A stretch of 64,000 nucleotides of DNA. Source: Sphingomonas hankyongi (GTDB lineage: Bacteria; Pseudomonadota; Alphaproteobacteria; Sphingomonadales; Sphingomonadaceae). A model generated the notes under the pieces. It was not told the DNA's origin, searched no databases, and saw only the letters and a program-made list of their open reading frames with translations. Positions 51,146 through 61,380 of this stretch are shown here, one piece after another (positions within the stretch are counted from its first letter, which is position 1; every line of letters starts with the position of its first letter). The DNA is taken from assembly GCF_023516575.1 (NCBI RefSeq), contig NZ_JAMGBE010000001.1, positions 620,001-684,000 of the forward strand, written 5' to 3'. Made by a program: the position numbers and the translations under genes.

Positions 51146-51243
51146 GACCGCGGTTCGCGACGATCCGGGCGCCGCCGCGGGACTTTCCCGTCGAGAGAAG
51201 GCGCAGATCGTCGCAATTTTTATTTGATTGAAGGTGTGCCGGA

Positions 51244-51423
51244 ATGGCTGTCCCTAAGAGAAAAACATCGCCGTCGAAGCGAAACATGCGCCGCAGCCAT
51301 CACGCGCTGCAGGCCAAGAGCTTCCAGGAATGCCCGAACTGCGGCGAGTTGAAGCTCCCGCACAACATGTGCTCGGCATGCGGCCATTATAACGGCCGCG
51401 AGATCGTCCCGATCGAGGCCTAA
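51244..51423 (+). CDS. rpmF: 50S ribosomal protein L32
   Basis: The 59-residue protein begins [20 protein letters not shown]. It keeps the four-cysteine zinc ribbon in [20 protein letters not shown]. It starts at ATG 51244. L32 followed by plsX and fabH is a widely conserved order linking ribosome and membrane-lipid synthesis. plsX begins 14 bases after its stop. Confidence 0.97.
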   Translation: MAVPKRKTSPSKRNMRRSHHALQAKSFQECPNCGELKLPHNMCSACGHYNGREIVPIEA

Positions 51424-51437
51424 GAGCGGCGGCCCGT

Positions 51438-52487
51438 ATGAGTGGGGGGCCGCGTATCGCGATCGACGCAATGGGTGGCGACACGGGCGCCGCGGCTATG
51501 GTCGCGGGCGTCTCACGAGCGCGGCGTCACGATCCCTCCCTCGAATTCCTCATTTACGGCGATGAGAAGCAGGTGCGCCGCGAGCTCGCTGCGCATCGGA
51601 ACCTGGAAGCCGGCGTCCAGCTGGTCCATTCGGCCGAACAGATCGAATCCAGCGAGAAACCGAGCCAGGCGATCCGGCGAGCGCGCACCACCTCGATGGG
51701 CATGGCGATCAACGCGGTGAAGGAAGGCAAGGCGGATGCCGCCGTATCGGGCGGAAATACCGGTGCCCTGATGGCCATGTCCAAACTGGCCCTCCGGACC
51801 ATGCCGGGGATCGACCGTCCGGCGCTTGCCGCACTGCTCCCGTCGCTCGGCAAGCATGATTGCGTGATGCTGGACCTCGGCGCGAACACGGAATGCGACG
51901 CCCAGAACCTGGTCCAGTTCGCTGTCATGGGATCCGCCTACGCTCGCACCGTCCTGGGAATCTCCAAGCCTCGCGTGAAGCTGCTCAATATCGGGACCGA
52001 AGAGCTCAAGGGCACCGACGAGCTGAAGGAAGCCGCGGCTTTGTTGCGGGAGGCGGATTATTTGCCGCTGCGGTTCGACGGATTCACGGAGGGCGATCAG
52101 CTATCGAGAGGCGAGATGGATGTTGTCGTCACCGATGGGTTCTCCGGAAACATTGCCCTCAAGACGGCCGAGGGCACAGCCAGGTTCGTCACCGATCTGC
52201 TCCGCCGCGCATTCAAGAGCTCACTTCGGTCGAAGGCTGGTTTCGCCTTGTCCCGCCCGGCACTGAACCTCCTCAAGGTCCACCTGGACCCCAACAATCA
52301 CAATGGCGCGGTTTTCCTGGGGCTTAACGGCCTGGTCGTGAAGAGCCACGGCGGCGCGAATCCTAAGGGCGTAGCGAATGCCGTCGGCGTCGCCGCCAGC
52401 ATGGTGCGCAACGACATCACCCGGAAGATCGGGGACGACCTCGACAACTTCCGCGCCCACGCTTTCGCCAACGAGGCCGCGCAATGA
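51438..52487 (+). CDS. plsX: Phosphate acyltransferase PlsX
   Basis: PlsX makes acyl-phosphate from acyl-ACP for phospholipid synthesis. The 349-residue protein begins [19 protein letters not shown] and has [57 protein letters not shown] and [17 protein letters not shown]. It overlaps fabH by 4 bases (ATGA). Confidence 0.97.
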   Translation: MSGGPRIAIDAMGGDTGAAAMVAGVSRARRHDPSLEFLIYGDEKQVRRELAAHRNLEAGVQLVHSAEQIESSEKPSQAIRRARTTSMGMAINAVKEGKADAAVSGGNTGALMAMSKLALRTMPGIDRPALAALLPSLGKHDCVMLDLGANTECDAQNLVQFAVMGSAYARTVLGISKPRVKLLNIGTEELKGTDELKEAAALLREADYLPLRFDGFTEGDQLSRGEMDVVVTDGFSGNIALKTAEGTARFVTDLLRRAFKSSLRSKAGFALSRPALNLLKVHLDPNNHNGAVFLGLNGLVVKSHGGANPKGVANAVGVAASMVRNDITRKIGDDLDNFRAHAFANEAAQ

Positions 52488-53443
52488 CCCGCCGTTCCGT
52501 CGTCGCAGGTGTGGGGTCGGCGCTGCCCAAGCGGCGAATCGACAATGAAGAGCTGGCGCAGCGCGTGGATACGTCCGATGCGTGGATCGTCGAGCGGACG
52601 GGGATCAAGAGCCGCTATATTGCGGACGACAGCGAGACGACTGCGAGCCTCGCCACCGAGGCCGCGAAGCGGGCGCTCGAACATGCGGGGGTTTCGGCGG
52701 CGGAAATCGACCTGATCGTGCTCGCGACGGCCACGCCCGACCAGACCTTCCCATCGTCGGCGACCAAAGTGCAGGCGGCGCTGGGGATCAACGACTGCAT
52801 CGCGTTCGACGTGCACGCGGTTTGCACCGGGTTCCTCTACGCACTGTCAGTTGCGGATTCGATGCTGCGATCAGGCAACGCCCAAAGGGCGCTGGTGATT
52901 GGAGCGGAGACGTTCAGCCGCATTCTCGACTGGGAAGACCGCGCAACATGCGTGCTGTTCGGCGATGGCGCGGGCGCGCTCGTACTGAGCGCCGAGGAGA
53001 CGGATGGCGGCATCCTTGCCACGAAGCTCCATGCCGACGGTCGTCATAACGACCTGCTCTTCGTCGATGGCGGTCCTTCAACGACCGGAACGGTCGGCAA
53101 GCTCCGGATGAAGGGCCGTGAGGTATTCCGCCATGCGGTGGTGAATCTGGCGGACGTGCTGAACGAGGTGCTCCAAGGTGCCGGCCTGACGTCGGCCGAC
53201 GTCGACTGGGTCGTCCCGCATCAAGCCAACATGCGAATCCTGGATGCGACGGCCAGGAAGTTGGGCCTTCCGCCTGAAAAGGTGGTGGTCACCGTAGACA
53301 AGCACGCAAACACTTCAGCCGCTTCCGTGCCGCTCGCTTTTGACGCGGCGATCAAGGACGGCCGCATCAAGCGCGGCGATCTGGTTGTGCTTGAAGCGAT
53401 GGGCGGTGGCTTTACATGGGGCGCGGCAGCGCTCAGGTATTGA
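52484..53443 (+). CDS. fabH: Beta-ketoacyl-ACP synthase III
   Basis: FabH condenses acetyl-CoA with malonyl-ACP to start fatty-acid synthesis. The 319-residue protein has the catalytic Cys in [17 protein letters not shown] (about residue 112), the His in [14 protein letters not shown] and the Asn in [16 protein letters not shown]. It begins inside the plsX stop. ihfA follows about 105 bases later. Confidence 0.97.
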   Translation: MTRRSVVAGVGSALPKRRIDNEELAQRVDTSDAWIVERTGIKSRYIADDSETTASLATEAAKRALEHAGVSAAEIDLIVLATATPDQTFPSSATKVQAALGINDCIAFDVHAVCTGFLYALSVADSMLRSGNAQRALVIGAETFSRILDWEDRATCVLFGDGAGALVLSAEETDGGILATKLHADGRHNDLLFVDGGPSTTGTVGKLRMKGREVFRHAVVNLADVLNEVLQGAGLTSADVDWVVPHQANMRILDATARKLGLPPEKVVVTVDKHANTSAASVPLAFDAAIKDGRIKRGDLVVLEAMGGGFTWGAAALRY

Positions 53444-53548
53444 AAAAGATAGAAAATCCGTGGAATGTCGAATTGCCGACGGCATGGATTTCCGTTACGA
53501 AGGCGTATTGATTTTGGCGGGGGCGCCGGCAAAAGGCGGGAGATGGAA

Positions 53549-53878
53549 ATGGCCGATCTAGGCATCGCGCGGCTTAACAAGGATTCCGATGTGAACGGTA
53601 CGCTGACGCGCGCCGATCTCGCGGATGTCGTGCATAACAAGCTCGGTCTGTCGCGCGCCGAGTCGGCGGGCCTTGTCGAGCGCGTGCTTCACCACATGTG
53701 CCACGCTCTCTCCGAAGGCCAGAATGTGAAGATTTCCGGCTTCGGGACCTTCATCCTTCGCGACAAGGGCGAGCGGATCGGCCGCAATCCCAAGACCGGG
53801 GTCGAGGTTCCGATTGCTCCGCGCCGCGTGATGACCTTCCGGGCCAGCCAGATCATGCGCGACAGGATCGCGACGTAG
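53549..53878 (+). CDS. ihfA: Integration host factor subunit alpha
   Basis: The 109-residue DNA-bending protein has [19 protein letters not shown], the signature [20 protein letters not shown] and the DNA-intercalating arm [20 protein letters not shown] with its conserved Pro. I choose ATG 53549 because GGGAG lies 6 bases upstream; ATG 53543 is also possible. merR follows 8 bases later. Confidence 0.95.
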   Translation: MADLGIARLNKDSDVNGTLTRADLADVVHNKLGLSRAESAGLVERVLHHMCHALSEGQNVKISGFGTFILRDKGERIGRNPKTGVEVPIAPRRVMTFRASQIMRDRIAT

Positions 53879-53886
53879 GACACCCG

Positions 53887-54285
53887 ATGGCGACGCGGAC
53901 AAAGGATCCCGACGCCCTCAAGACGATTGGCGAATTGTCGCAGGAGCTGGGCGTTGCGCAGCACGTCCTGCGTTATTGGGAGTCCCGCTTCCCGCAGCTC
54001 AGGCCGATGCAACGTGCCGGCAACCGTCGTTACTATCGTCCCGCGGACGTCGCGCTCGCGCGCCGTATCCACCGGCTCCTCAATGAAGAGGGATATACGG
54101 TGAAAGGTGTGCAGAAGGTGCTTCGTGAAGCCGGCGGAGATGGCGAACCCGCTCCCGAAATTGCGGCGGCCCCGACGCAACAGCAGCCTGTGCGACCGGT
54201 CCACGGAGAATTCCGACAAAGCAGCCTAGACGTCTCGCGCCTGCTGGCGCTTCGCAATCGCCTGGCTGAGGCGCTGGACCTCTAG
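53887..54285 (+). CDS. MerR-family transcriptional regulator
   Basis: The 132-residue protein has an N-terminal winged-helix domain (KTIGELSQELGVAQHVLRYW, ESRFPQLRPMQRAGNRRYYR, VALARRIHRLLNEEGYTVKG). The C-terminal part is short and Ala/Pro/Gln-rich, with no Cys metal site. The same regulator follows ihfA in many Alphaproteobacteria, and its target is not known. Its stop shares a CTAG with the stop of the convergent sixA-like gene. Confidence 0.92.
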   Translation: MATRTKDPDALKTIGELSQELGVAQHVLRYWESRFPQLRPMQRAGNRRYYRPADVALARRIHRLLNEEGYTVKGVQKVLREAGGDGEPAPEIAAAPTQQQPVRPVHGEFRQSSLDVSRLLALRNRLAEALDL

Positions 54286-54797
54286 TCGAGATCCCGCGGC
54301 AGTATCAGCGTTCTGATCAAGCCCGAGGCGGGCTCGACCTCATCCCAGCGCACCGCCGGCAGCTCGATCGTCACCGCAGCAGCGGTGGGCAGATTGTCCT
54401 CGATCTTGGCCCGCAAGCCTTCCTCATCGTCGCGAGCGAGGTAGAGGATGATCTCGTGAAGCCCCGGATTGTGGCCGACCATTAGCGGCGCGTGCGCATC
54501 CCCTGGAAGCGCGCGGACTTTCGTCAACAGTGTCTCGACGTCGGCCGCGTAAAGCTCCGGGTCGAACTGGACTTCGAGCTCCTTCCCGAGGCCCTCGACA
54601 ACACCGTCGATGGTCTGCCGCACGCGAACTGCAGGACTCGCGAAGACGATGTCGAATTCCATTTTCCGGCGGCGCATCTCCCGGCCGACCAGCGGCGCGG
54701 CCTTTCGGCCACGATCATTCAAAGGTCGATCGAAATCGGATAGCCCCGGGTGGTCCCAGCTCGACTTGGCATGTCGGAGAATCGTGAGGAAGGTCAT
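54282..54797 (-). CDS. SixA-like histidine phosphatase
   Basis: The 171-residue protein is a branch-2-size histidine phosphatase with the RHG-type motif FLTILRHAKSSWDHPGLSDF at the N-terminus, RPLNDRGRKAAPLVG, SPAVRVRQTIDGV and the second His in APLMVGHNPGLHEIILYL. SixA removes phosphate from phosphohistidine in phosphorelay or PTS proteins. Its ATG overlaps the TGA of the upstream DinG-like helicase gene, so the two form an operon. Confidence 0.9.
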   Translation of the reverse strand: MTFLTILRHAKSSWDHPGLSDFDRPLNDRGRKAAPLVGREMRRRKMEFDIVFASPAVRVRQTIDGVVEGLGKELEVQFDPELYAADVETLLTKVRALPGDAHAPLMVGHNPGLHEIILYLARDDEEGLRAKIEDNLPTAAAVTIELPAVRWDEVEPASGLIRTLILPRDLD

Positions 54798-57490
54798 TCC
54801 ACGGCCTCTGCCTGACGTTGAGGATTGAACGCCTGCCGCGATTCCACGCGCGCGATCGCGACGTCCAGCGGCACGCGATGAATGGCAACGCCGGACGGAA
54901 ATGCAGAAAGCAGCCGTGACGGCATGGCTGCCGAAAGAATCACGAATGTCCCGCAGTCGCCCTCGCGGCGGATCAGCCGGCCGAACGCCTGCGCCAGACG
55001 AGCGCGGACCACGCGATCGTCATAGGCGCTGCCTCCGCCCGCCATGCGCCGGGCGGCATGCAGCACGGTCGGGCGCGGCCATGGCACGCGCTCCATCACC
55101 GCCAGGCGCAGCGATTCACCGGGCACGTCCACGCCATCGCGCAATGCGTCGGTCCCTAGCAGCGACGCGTGGGGGTCAGCGCGGAAGATGTCGACGAGCG
55201 TCCCCGCGTCCATCGGATCGACGTGCTGCGCCAGGAGCGGCAAGCCGGCGCGCGCCAGCCGATCGGCGATCCGGGCATGCACAGCCTTCAGCCGCTGGAC
55301 CGCCGTGAAGAGCCCGAGCGTACCGCCCTTTGCCGCCTCGATCAGCCTTGCATAGGCGCCAGCAAGCGAAGCGATGTCGCCCTGCCGGACGTCAGTGACG
55401 ATGAGCACTTCCGCGCAGCTCGCATAGTCGAACGGGCTCTCCGCTTCGAAATGCTGGGCAACGCCACCGATGTGCAGAGCGCCGGTCCGTGCTTCGGCTG
55501 CCGTCCACCCTTCGCCGCCTCGCAGCGTCGCCGAAGTCACCAGCACCCCATCGGCGGGCGCGATCACCGCCGCCGCCAGGGGTTTCGTCGGGTCGAGCCA
55601 GCGGCGATGCACGGCGACGTCGAATTCGCGCCCGTCCGCGCGGTCCACGGCGAGCCAGTCGACGAATTCAGGATCTGCCTCCCCTCCAACGCGCGCCACC
55701 AGGGCAATCCATGCGTTGAGCGTCTCACGTCGCCAGGCCAGGCCGCGAAGGGCGCCCTCGACTCGCGCCCGGGCCTGGCTATCGAGCCAGTCGGGCGCAT
55801 CTTCAACGACTGCTTCGAGCCGCCGTGACAGCGCGGCAAGAGGCTTCTGAAGCGCCTCGAGCGTTTTCATGGCATCGGCCGCTCGCGAGACCAACGGCCC
55901 ATCAGCCGAGGCCAGCTCCGTTTCGAGGCCATATCCGGCTTCCTGGGCCTTGGCCCGCGCGTAAACCGTACCCCGCACTTCCAGCAGGAAGGCTTCAATG
56001 GACCCGAACGGCGCGCCTTCGATCAGGCGTTGCAACCAGCCTTCGGACGGCAGCGCACGGGCCGCCTCGACAGCCGCATCGAGGGCTCGCGCACCCTCCT
56101 CGTCATAAGACGCCACGTCCATAAGCCGTGCCGCAAGGCCACGCCGACGCCCACGCGACCTCCCCTCCGGCCCGACGATCCAGCGCCGCATCTCGATCGC
56201 TTCCTGGCCGCCGAACACTACCGAGAAAGTCGAGTCGGCCGCATCGAACAGATGATGCCCCTCGTCGAAGAGGATGCGCCCGGGGGCGTCTTCCCGCGCC
56301 CGGGCGGCATTGACCATCACCAGGGCATGATTGGCGATGACGATGTCGGCTTCCCGACTGGCGCGCTCGGCGCGCTCGATGAAGCAGCGACGATAGTGCG
56401 GGCAGCCCGCATAGACGCATTCGCCGCGTCGGTCGGTCAGGGCTGTCGAGCCCGCGCGGCGGAACAGGGTCGGCAACCAGCCGGGGAGATCGCCGCCGAC
56501 CATATCGCCATCGCGCGTATATGCGGCCCAGCGTCCAACCAGTTGCGCGAGGATCGCAGGCCTGCCCGAGAACGAACCCTGCAGGGCGTCTTCCAGGTTC
56601 AGCAGGCAAAGGTAGTTTTCGCGGCCCTTGCGGACGACGATCCTGCGCGCGCGCTCTTCAGGATTGGCGAACAGCTTCGGCCCCTCGCCGTCGAGTTGCC
56701 GCTGGAGCGCCTTCGTGAAAGTCGAAACCCAGACTGTTCCGCCAGCCTCATCGGCCCACAACGACGCCGGCGCGAGATAGGCGAGCGTCTTGCCGATTCC
56801 GGTGCCCGCTTCGGCAAGGAGCAGATTGGGCGCGTGCCGGTCGCGCTTGGGGGCGAAGACGTTGGCGACGGCCGCAGCCATGGCACGCTGACCCTCGCGC
56901 GGCTCCGCGCGCCCGGTCAGCCGGTCGAGCTTTCGCGTCGCGGCGTCGGGTTGCACGATCAGCGGCCGCGGCGGAGGCCGCTCGGCCGCCTCTTCCCATT
57001 GCCTCAGGCGCGAGAAGAGCATGCGCTCGCCCCGCTCTGGGCGTTCGATCCGAGCACCGACAAGCGGAGCCCAGCCCCATCCCAAGCGGTGAAGGGTCGC
57101 GTTCGACGTCCATGCCCCTTCGCGTTGAGTCCAGGCGGAATCGCTTAGTGTCGCAAGCAGGGCTTCGGCGATCTGTCCCAGTACTGCCGCGGCGGCCGCG
57201 TCACCTGATGGCGGCTCGATGCCGACGGAGTCGCAAAGACCGGCGACCGTCGGAACCGCGAAGCGCGCGGGATGGACGAAAGCGAACAGCTCAAGGAGGT
57301 CCAGCCCGCTGAGCTCTGGATAGCCGAGGCGCTGCCCCACAAGCGGCGCATTCAGGACGATATGCGGCGTTTCCGCGGCCTGGGCCACCGCTTCGCCCCG
57401 CGTGGCTTCGCGCGCCTGTCCCGTGCCGTCGGTCAGCCAGACTCCAGCATGCGTGGCGTGAAGCGTGGGCAGAGGCGGTACGCGCGGCAT
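54794..57490 (-). CDS. DinG/XPD-type iron-sulfur DNA helicase
   Basis: The 898-residue superfamily 2 helicase has Walker A LLLAEAGTGIGKTLAYLAPA and the DEGH box in ILFDEGHHLFDAADSTF. Helicase motif VI-like sequence is RLAQAFGRLIRREGDCGTFV. Four Cys fit an iron-sulfur cluster: one in NYLCLLN and three in GECVYAGCPHYRRCF. The first 190 residues form an extra domain typical of the alphaproteobacterial version. Family members unwind forked DNA, R-loops or damaged DNA. It starts at ATG 57490 and is coupled to the sixA-like gene. Confidence 0.93.
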   Translation of the reverse strand: MPRVPPLPTLHATHAGVWLTDGTGQAREATRGEAVAQAAETPHIVLNAPLVGQRLGYPELSGLDLLELFAFVHPARFAVPTVAGLCDSVGIEPPSGDAAAAAVLGQIAEALLATLSDSAWTQREGAWTSNATLHRLGWGWAPLVGARIERPERGERMLFSRLRQWEEAAERPPPRPLIVQPDAATRKLDRLTGRAEPREGQRAMAAAVANVFAPKRDRHAPNLLLAEAGTGIGKTLAYLAPASLWADEAGGTVWVSTFTKALQRQLDGEGPKLFANPEERARRIVVRKGRENYLCLLNLEDALQGSFSGRPAILAQLVGRWAAYTRDGDMVGGDLPGWLPTLFRRAGSTALTDRRGECVYAGCPHYRRCFIERAERASREADIVIANHALVMVNAARAREDAPGRILFDEGHHLFDAADSTFSVVFGGQEAIEMRRWIVGPEGRSRGRRRGLAARLMDVASYDEEGARALDAAVEAARALPSEGWLQRLIEGAPFGSIEAFLLEVRGTVYARAKAQEAGYGLETELASADGPLVSRAADAMKTLEALQKPLAALSRRLEAVVEDAPDWLDSQARARVEGALRGLAWRRETLNAWIALVARVGGEADPEFVDWLAVDRADGREFDVAVHRRWLDPTKPLAAAVIAPADGVLVTSATLRGGEGWTAAEARTGALHIGGVAQHFEAESPFDYASCAEVLIVTDVRQGDIASLAGAYARLIEAAKGGTLGLFTAVQRLKAVHARIADRLARAGLPLLAQHVDPMDAGTLVDIFRADPHASLLGTDALRDGVDVPGESLRLAVMERVPWPRPTVLHAARRMAGGGSAYDDRVVRARLAQAFGRLIRREGDCGTFVILSAAMPSRLLSAFPSGVAIHRVPLDVAIARVESRQAFNPQRQAEAVE

Positions 57491-57529
57491 TCGCTGACCC
57501 TGCCTTGATGAGAACAGAAGAGCAACGTC

Positions 57530-57880
57530 CTAGAGGCTCGCTCCGTCGTAATGCACGATTTCGATCGTTTCCAAGTCGGCCTCCGGAACGCAGCGCAGGT
57601 TGATCATCGCCATCGAACTGCCGTCTGGGCCTTTCCCTTGAGCGAAGGGTTGCACGCCGCAATTCTTGCAGAAGCGGTGATCGATCACGTGCCGGTTGAA
57701 TTGGTAAGTTTCCAGTTGGTCCTCGCCGCGATTGACGGATACCGCGCTGCCAGGGACCGCACCCAGGACCAAGCTTTTGATGGAGCAGTGCGAGCAGTTG
57801 CACATCACCGCCTTGCCGGGGATTTCCGCATCGACGGTCACGCTGACTGCCCCGCAGTGGCAATTTGCTTCGAAGCTCAT
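57530..57880 (-). CDS. GFA-family zinc protein
   Basis: The 116-residue protein has the CENP-V/GFA zinc ligands EANCHCGAVSVTV, AVMCNCSHCSIKSLV and HRFCKNCGVQPF. Its ending is ETIEIVHYDGASL. It starts at ATG 57880; the longer open frame upstream is antisense to the methyltransferase gene. It is the second GFA protein here and not a close copy of the one at 30913. Confidence 0.88.
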   Translation of the reverse strand: MSFEANCHCGAVSVTVDAEIPGKAVMCNCSHCSIKSLVLGAVPGSAVSVNRGEDQLETYQFNRHVIDHRFCKNCGVQPFAQGKGPDGSSMAMINLRCVPEADLETIEIVHYDGASL

Positions 57881-58000
57881 TGGAGTCCTTCCTTCCTCTG
57901 ATCCTGGCGACAGGATTTGCAGATAGCCGATGGGGACGGTTTGTCGCATGCCACGAGTGCCCCTAGAGGCTGACGATCGTCCACGCGGAGAAACTCCAAA

Positions 58001-59428
58001 TTGAGTGATTGGTCCCATGGCTACGACGTGTCGACCGAATATAGCTACGGCTTCTATCGTGAGATGGGGCCGGACTGGCTCGACCTTTGCGCTTGGATCG
58101 GCGGGTTCGATCCACCGCGGCGACAGGGCTCCTTTCGCTACCTCGACCTTGGCTGCGGCCAAGGGTTCGGCTTGTGTCTCCTCGCCGCCGCAAACCCGAA
58201 GGCTGAATTCGTCGGGATAGATTTCCAGCCGGAGCACATCGCCCATGGCCAAGGCCTGGCCGAAGCTGCGGGATTGTCGAATGTGCGTTTCATCCAAGCG
58301 GATTTCCTTGACCTGGCCGCCGATTGGCCAGCGGACCTGGGCACCTTCGAATATGTTGTTCTCCACGGCATCCTGAGCTGGGTTTCGCCTTCGCTGCGCG
58401 ACGCCGTGACGACGTGCCTTTCGCATGGGACCGCGTCGGGCGGGCTCGTCTACGTCAGCTACAACGCGCATCCGGGCTGCCTCAGCACGATACCGCTGCA
58501 GCACCTCAGCCAGCTGATCAGGAAATCGAGCGACAAGCAGGGTGCCGCAGCCGTCGAGGCGTCAATTTCGCTGCTGGACCGGCTCTCTGCCGCAGGTGCC
58601 CCGGTCTTCCAGGTGCTGCCCGCACTGAAGGCGCGCGTCGAGGCGCTGAAAGGTCGCGACAAAAACTATCTCGCTCACGAATATCTGACCGAAAGTTGGC
58701 GGCCGTTTTGGCATTCGGAGGTCGCAGGCCGGTTCCGTCGTGCCGAGCTCGATTACGTCGGCTCGGCCACGATGGCCGACAATCTGACCACCGAATTCCT
58801 ACCCCCTGCACTTCACCAGGCGGTCACCGAGCAGGAGAGCGCAGAACTTCGTCAAGACCTCCAGGATCTCATCATCAATCAGGCCTTTCGCCGCGACATC
58901 TACTGCCGCGGCGCGACGGCGCGGGGGACTCGAAATTCGGCGTCGAAAGATACGCTGCCCGTCTACCTTGCTGCCTCGGTTGATCGAGCTTCGACGCTGA
59001 GCTTCGCCACGTCGTTCGGACAGGTGAGCTTCGATCCAGCCATCTTCACGCCCACTATCGACGCGCTGAGGAACGGTGCCAAGTCGCTCGCCGAGCTGTT
59101 TCGGCTGCCCAACGCGACTCCGTGGCAGCCGCGGCACATCCTGCTTCTCTTGCTGCACGCCAATGTCCTGGCCCCGGAAGCGGCCGAGCCGGGCGACATC
59201 AAGATCGCCCAGCGCCTAAATGCGGTGATCGCCCGGGCGGCGACGGAGAACGCACCATATGAGTATCTCGCGGCGGCGCGCCTCGGCTCGGCGATCCAGG
59301 CCAATGCGAGCGATCTTGCGCTGCTCCGTAACTGGATGGAGTCTGCGGGTGGCATTTCCCAATCCCTTCCGCCCGCATTCCTGACCGATACCCTGCCGCG
59401 CTGGCAGCAGCTTGGCGTGGTGGAATGA
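58001..59428 (+). CDS. Class I SAM methyltransferase with C-terminal regulatory domain
   Basis: The 475-residue protein has a SAM-binding domain with motif I YLDLGCGQGFGLCLLAA (about residues 48-64) and FVGIDFQPEHIAHGQGLAEA. A long C-terminal region resembles the methyltransferase regulatory domain found in some proteobacterial methyltransferases (FWHSEVAGRFRRAELDYVGS, LPPALHQAVTEQESAEL). The start is TTG 58001 (MSDWSHGYDVSTEYSYGFYR). The target is unknown. It precedes lysS on the same strand. Confidence 0.82.
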   Translation: MSDWSHGYDVSTEYSYGFYREMGPDWLDLCAWIGGFDPPRRQGSFRYLDLGCGQGFGLCLLAAANPKAEFVGIDFQPEHIAHGQGLAEAAGLSNVRFIQADFLDLAADWPADLGTFEYVVLHGILSWVSPSLRDAVTTCLSHGTASGGLVYVSYNAHPGCLSTIPLQHLSQLIRKSSDKQGAAAVEASISLLDRLSAAGAPVFQVLPALKARVEALKGRDKNYLAHEYLTESWRPFWHSEVAGRFRRAELDYVGSATMADNLTTEFLPPALHQAVTEQESAELRQDLQDLIINQAFRRDIYCRGATARGTRNSASKDTLPVYLAASVDRASTLSFATSFGQVSFDPAIFTPTIDALRNGAKSLAELFRLPNATPWQPRHILLLLLHANVLAPEAAEPGDIKIAQRLNAVIARAATENAPYEYLAAARLGSAIQANASDLALLRNWMESAGGISQSLPPAFLTDTLPRWQQLGVVE

Positions 59429-59482
59429 TCGAGGCCACCTGCGGGTGGCAGGGCCGGACGCCTTTCGCTAGACGCGCTCTCG

Positions 59483-61069
59483 ATGACTGAGGTCCCCGAC
59501 ATCCGCTCTGCGGCGCTCGCTTCCAAGGCCTGGCCGTACGAGGAGGCGCGCAAGCTGCTTAAGCGCTGGCCGGACGGAAAGCCGAAAGGCGAGCCGGTGA
59601 TCTTCGAGACGGGCTACGGCCCTTCGGGACTGCCGCACATCGGGACGTGGAACGAGGTCGCGCGAACGACCTTCGTGCGCCAGGCCTATGAGGAGCTGAC
59701 CGGCGGCGCTCCGACCCGGCTGATCGCATTCAGCGACGATATGGATGGGCTCCGCAAGGTCCCCGACAACGTCCCGAACCAGGCATTGCTGACCGAGAAC
59801 CTGGGCAAGCCGTTGACGCAAATCCCGGACCCGTTCGGAACGCACGAAAGTTTCGCGCATCACAATAATGCGATGCTGCGTTCGTTCCTCGACCGGTTCG
59901 GATTCGACTACGAATTCGTGTCGGCGACGGATTGCTACACAAGCGGCCGGTTCGACGACGTCCTTCGCCAGGTCCTTCGCAGCTGGGATGCGATCATGGA
60001 CGTGATGCTTCCAACGCTGGGAGAGGATCGGCGCAAGACCTATTCGCCTGTCCTGCCCATCTCACCGAGCAGCGGCCGCGTGCTGCAAGTTCCGGTAGAG
60101 GTCGTGGATGCCGATGCCGGAACGATCGCTTTCGAAGACGAGGAGGGCCGCGTCGAGCAATCGGCGTTCGGGGGTCAGGCAAAGCTCCAATGGAAGGTCG
60201 ACTGGGCCGCGCGCTGGGTAGCGCTGGGCGTCGACTATGAAATGGCTGGCAAGGACCTGATCGACAGCGTTACGCAATCGGGAAAGATCGCCCGCATTCT
60301 GGGCGGCCGCGCTCCCGAGGGCTTCAATTATGAGATGTTCCTCGACGAAAAAGGCGAGAAGATCTCCAAGTCGAAGGGAAACGGCCTCAGCCTGGAGGAG
60401 TGGCTTCGATACGGCAGCGAACCCAGCTTGGCCTTCTACATCTACCGCGAGCCCAAGCGCGCCAAGAGCCTGCATCTTGGCGTGATTCCGCGCGCGGTCG
60501 ACGAATATTGGCAGTTCCGCGGCAACTATCCCGGACAGCCGGTCGAGCAGAGGCTCGGCAATCCGGCGCACCACATCCACGGCGGCAAGGTCCCGACCGA
60601 GACCCTCCCGCTCACCTACGGTCTGCTGCTCAACCTCGTCAGCCTTCCCGGCATTCATGACAAAGAAACGGCATGGCGCTTCGTCCAGCGCTACTCACCG
60701 GACAGCTCGCCCCAAACGGACCCCGAGCTTGATGAGCTGATTGGGCTTGCCGTCAATTATGCGCGGGACTTCGTCGCGCCGACACTCAAGCGCCGACCGC
60801 CGACGGAGATGGAGGCGCAGGCTTTGCGCGATCTCGACAATGAGCTCGCGAAGCTGCCCGCTGAATCCTCCGCGGAGGAAATCCAGACCCAGGTGTTCGA
60901 AGTCGGCAAGCGCCATCCGTTCGAGTCCTTGCGCGGCTGGTTCCAGGCGCTCTACGAAACTTTGCTCGGCTCTTCACAAGGGCCGCGCATGGGAAGCTTC
61001 ATCGCGCTCTACGGGATCGAAAATAGCCGCCGCCTCATTGCGGAAGCCCTCGAAGCAGTCGAAGCCTAA
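59483..61069 (+). CDS. lysS: Lysyl-tRNA synthetase, class I
   Basis: This is the class I (archaeal-type) LysRS, not the class II enzyme of E. coli. The 528-residue protein has the Rossmann HIGH-type motif GPSGLPHIGTWNEVARTT, LIAFSDDMDGLRKVPDN, and the KMSKS-type motif EKGEKISKSKGNGLSLEEWL, followed by an alpha-helical anticodon-binding domain. Class I LysRS is normal in Alphaproteobacteria. Its stop interlocks with that of the small convergent gene (CTAA). Confidence 0.97.
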   Translation: MTEVPDIRSAALASKAWPYEEARKLLKRWPDGKPKGEPVIFETGYGPSGLPHIGTWNEVARTTFVRQAYEELTGGAPTRLIAFSDDMDGLRKVPDNVPNQALLTENLGKPLTQIPDPFGTHESFAHHNNAMLRSFLDRFGFDYEFVSATDCYTSGRFDDVLRQVLRSWDAIMDVMLPTLGEDRRKTYSPVLPISPSSGRVLQVPVEVVDADAGTIAFEDEEGRVEQSAFGGQAKLQWKVDWAARWVALGVDYEMAGKDLIDSVTQSGKIARILGGRAPEGFNYEMFLDEKGEKISKSKGNGLSLEEWLRYGSEPSLAFYIYREPKRAKSLHLGVIPRAVDEYWQFRGNYPGQPVEQRLGNPAHHIHGGKVPTETLPLTYGLLLNLVSLPGIHDKETAWRFVQRYSPDSSPQTDPELDELIGLAVNYARDFVAPTLKRRPPTEMEAQALRDLDNELAKLPAESSAEEIQTQVFEVGKRHPFESLRGWFQALYETLLGSSQGPRMGSFIALYGIENSRRLIAEALEAVEA

Positions 61070-61290
61070 GGCAGCAGGCCAGGCGCGCGCCGTCCGACAT
61101 CGAAAATCGGAACCGCCGCCCGAGAGACTTCCGGCGAAGTCTCCACGACCATCACCGACGCGCGGGCGTGATGATACGGACAACCGGCGTCTTCCGCATT
61201 GGCGATGACCGCGCTGCGTTGCTCTGCGGAAAGCGGAGCCACCGCTAATAGTGCGCTCAGAACGAGCAGGTTGCGCATATGGACCAGCAT
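61066..61290 (-). CDS. Small secreted hypothetical protein
   Basis: I do not recognise this 74-residue protein. It has a clear signal peptide (MRNLLVLSALLAVAPLSA) with the ATG at 61278 or 61290. The mature part has a single Cys in AEDAGCPYHHARASVMVVET and no repeats. Its stop shares bases with the lysS stop. It may be a periplasmic peptide. Confidence 0.55.
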   Translation of the reverse strand: MLVHMRNLLVLSALLAVAPLSAEQRSAVIANAEDAGCPYHHARASVMVVETSPEVSRAAVPIFDVGRRAPGLLP

Positions 61291-61380
61291 CTGCGGGACT
61301 CCTCGATGCTGCTTTATACCTCAGCCGACCGTCCCGTTTCGCGCAAATTCCAGGCGACGAATGCCAGAATTTGGCAGTGC

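Noticed and set aside
58001-58504. Extended N-terminus for the GFA protein at 57530-57880 on the minus strand
   Set aside because: It is antisense to the methyltransferase SAM domain and has no conserved sequence; ATG 57880 gives a full-length GFA protein.
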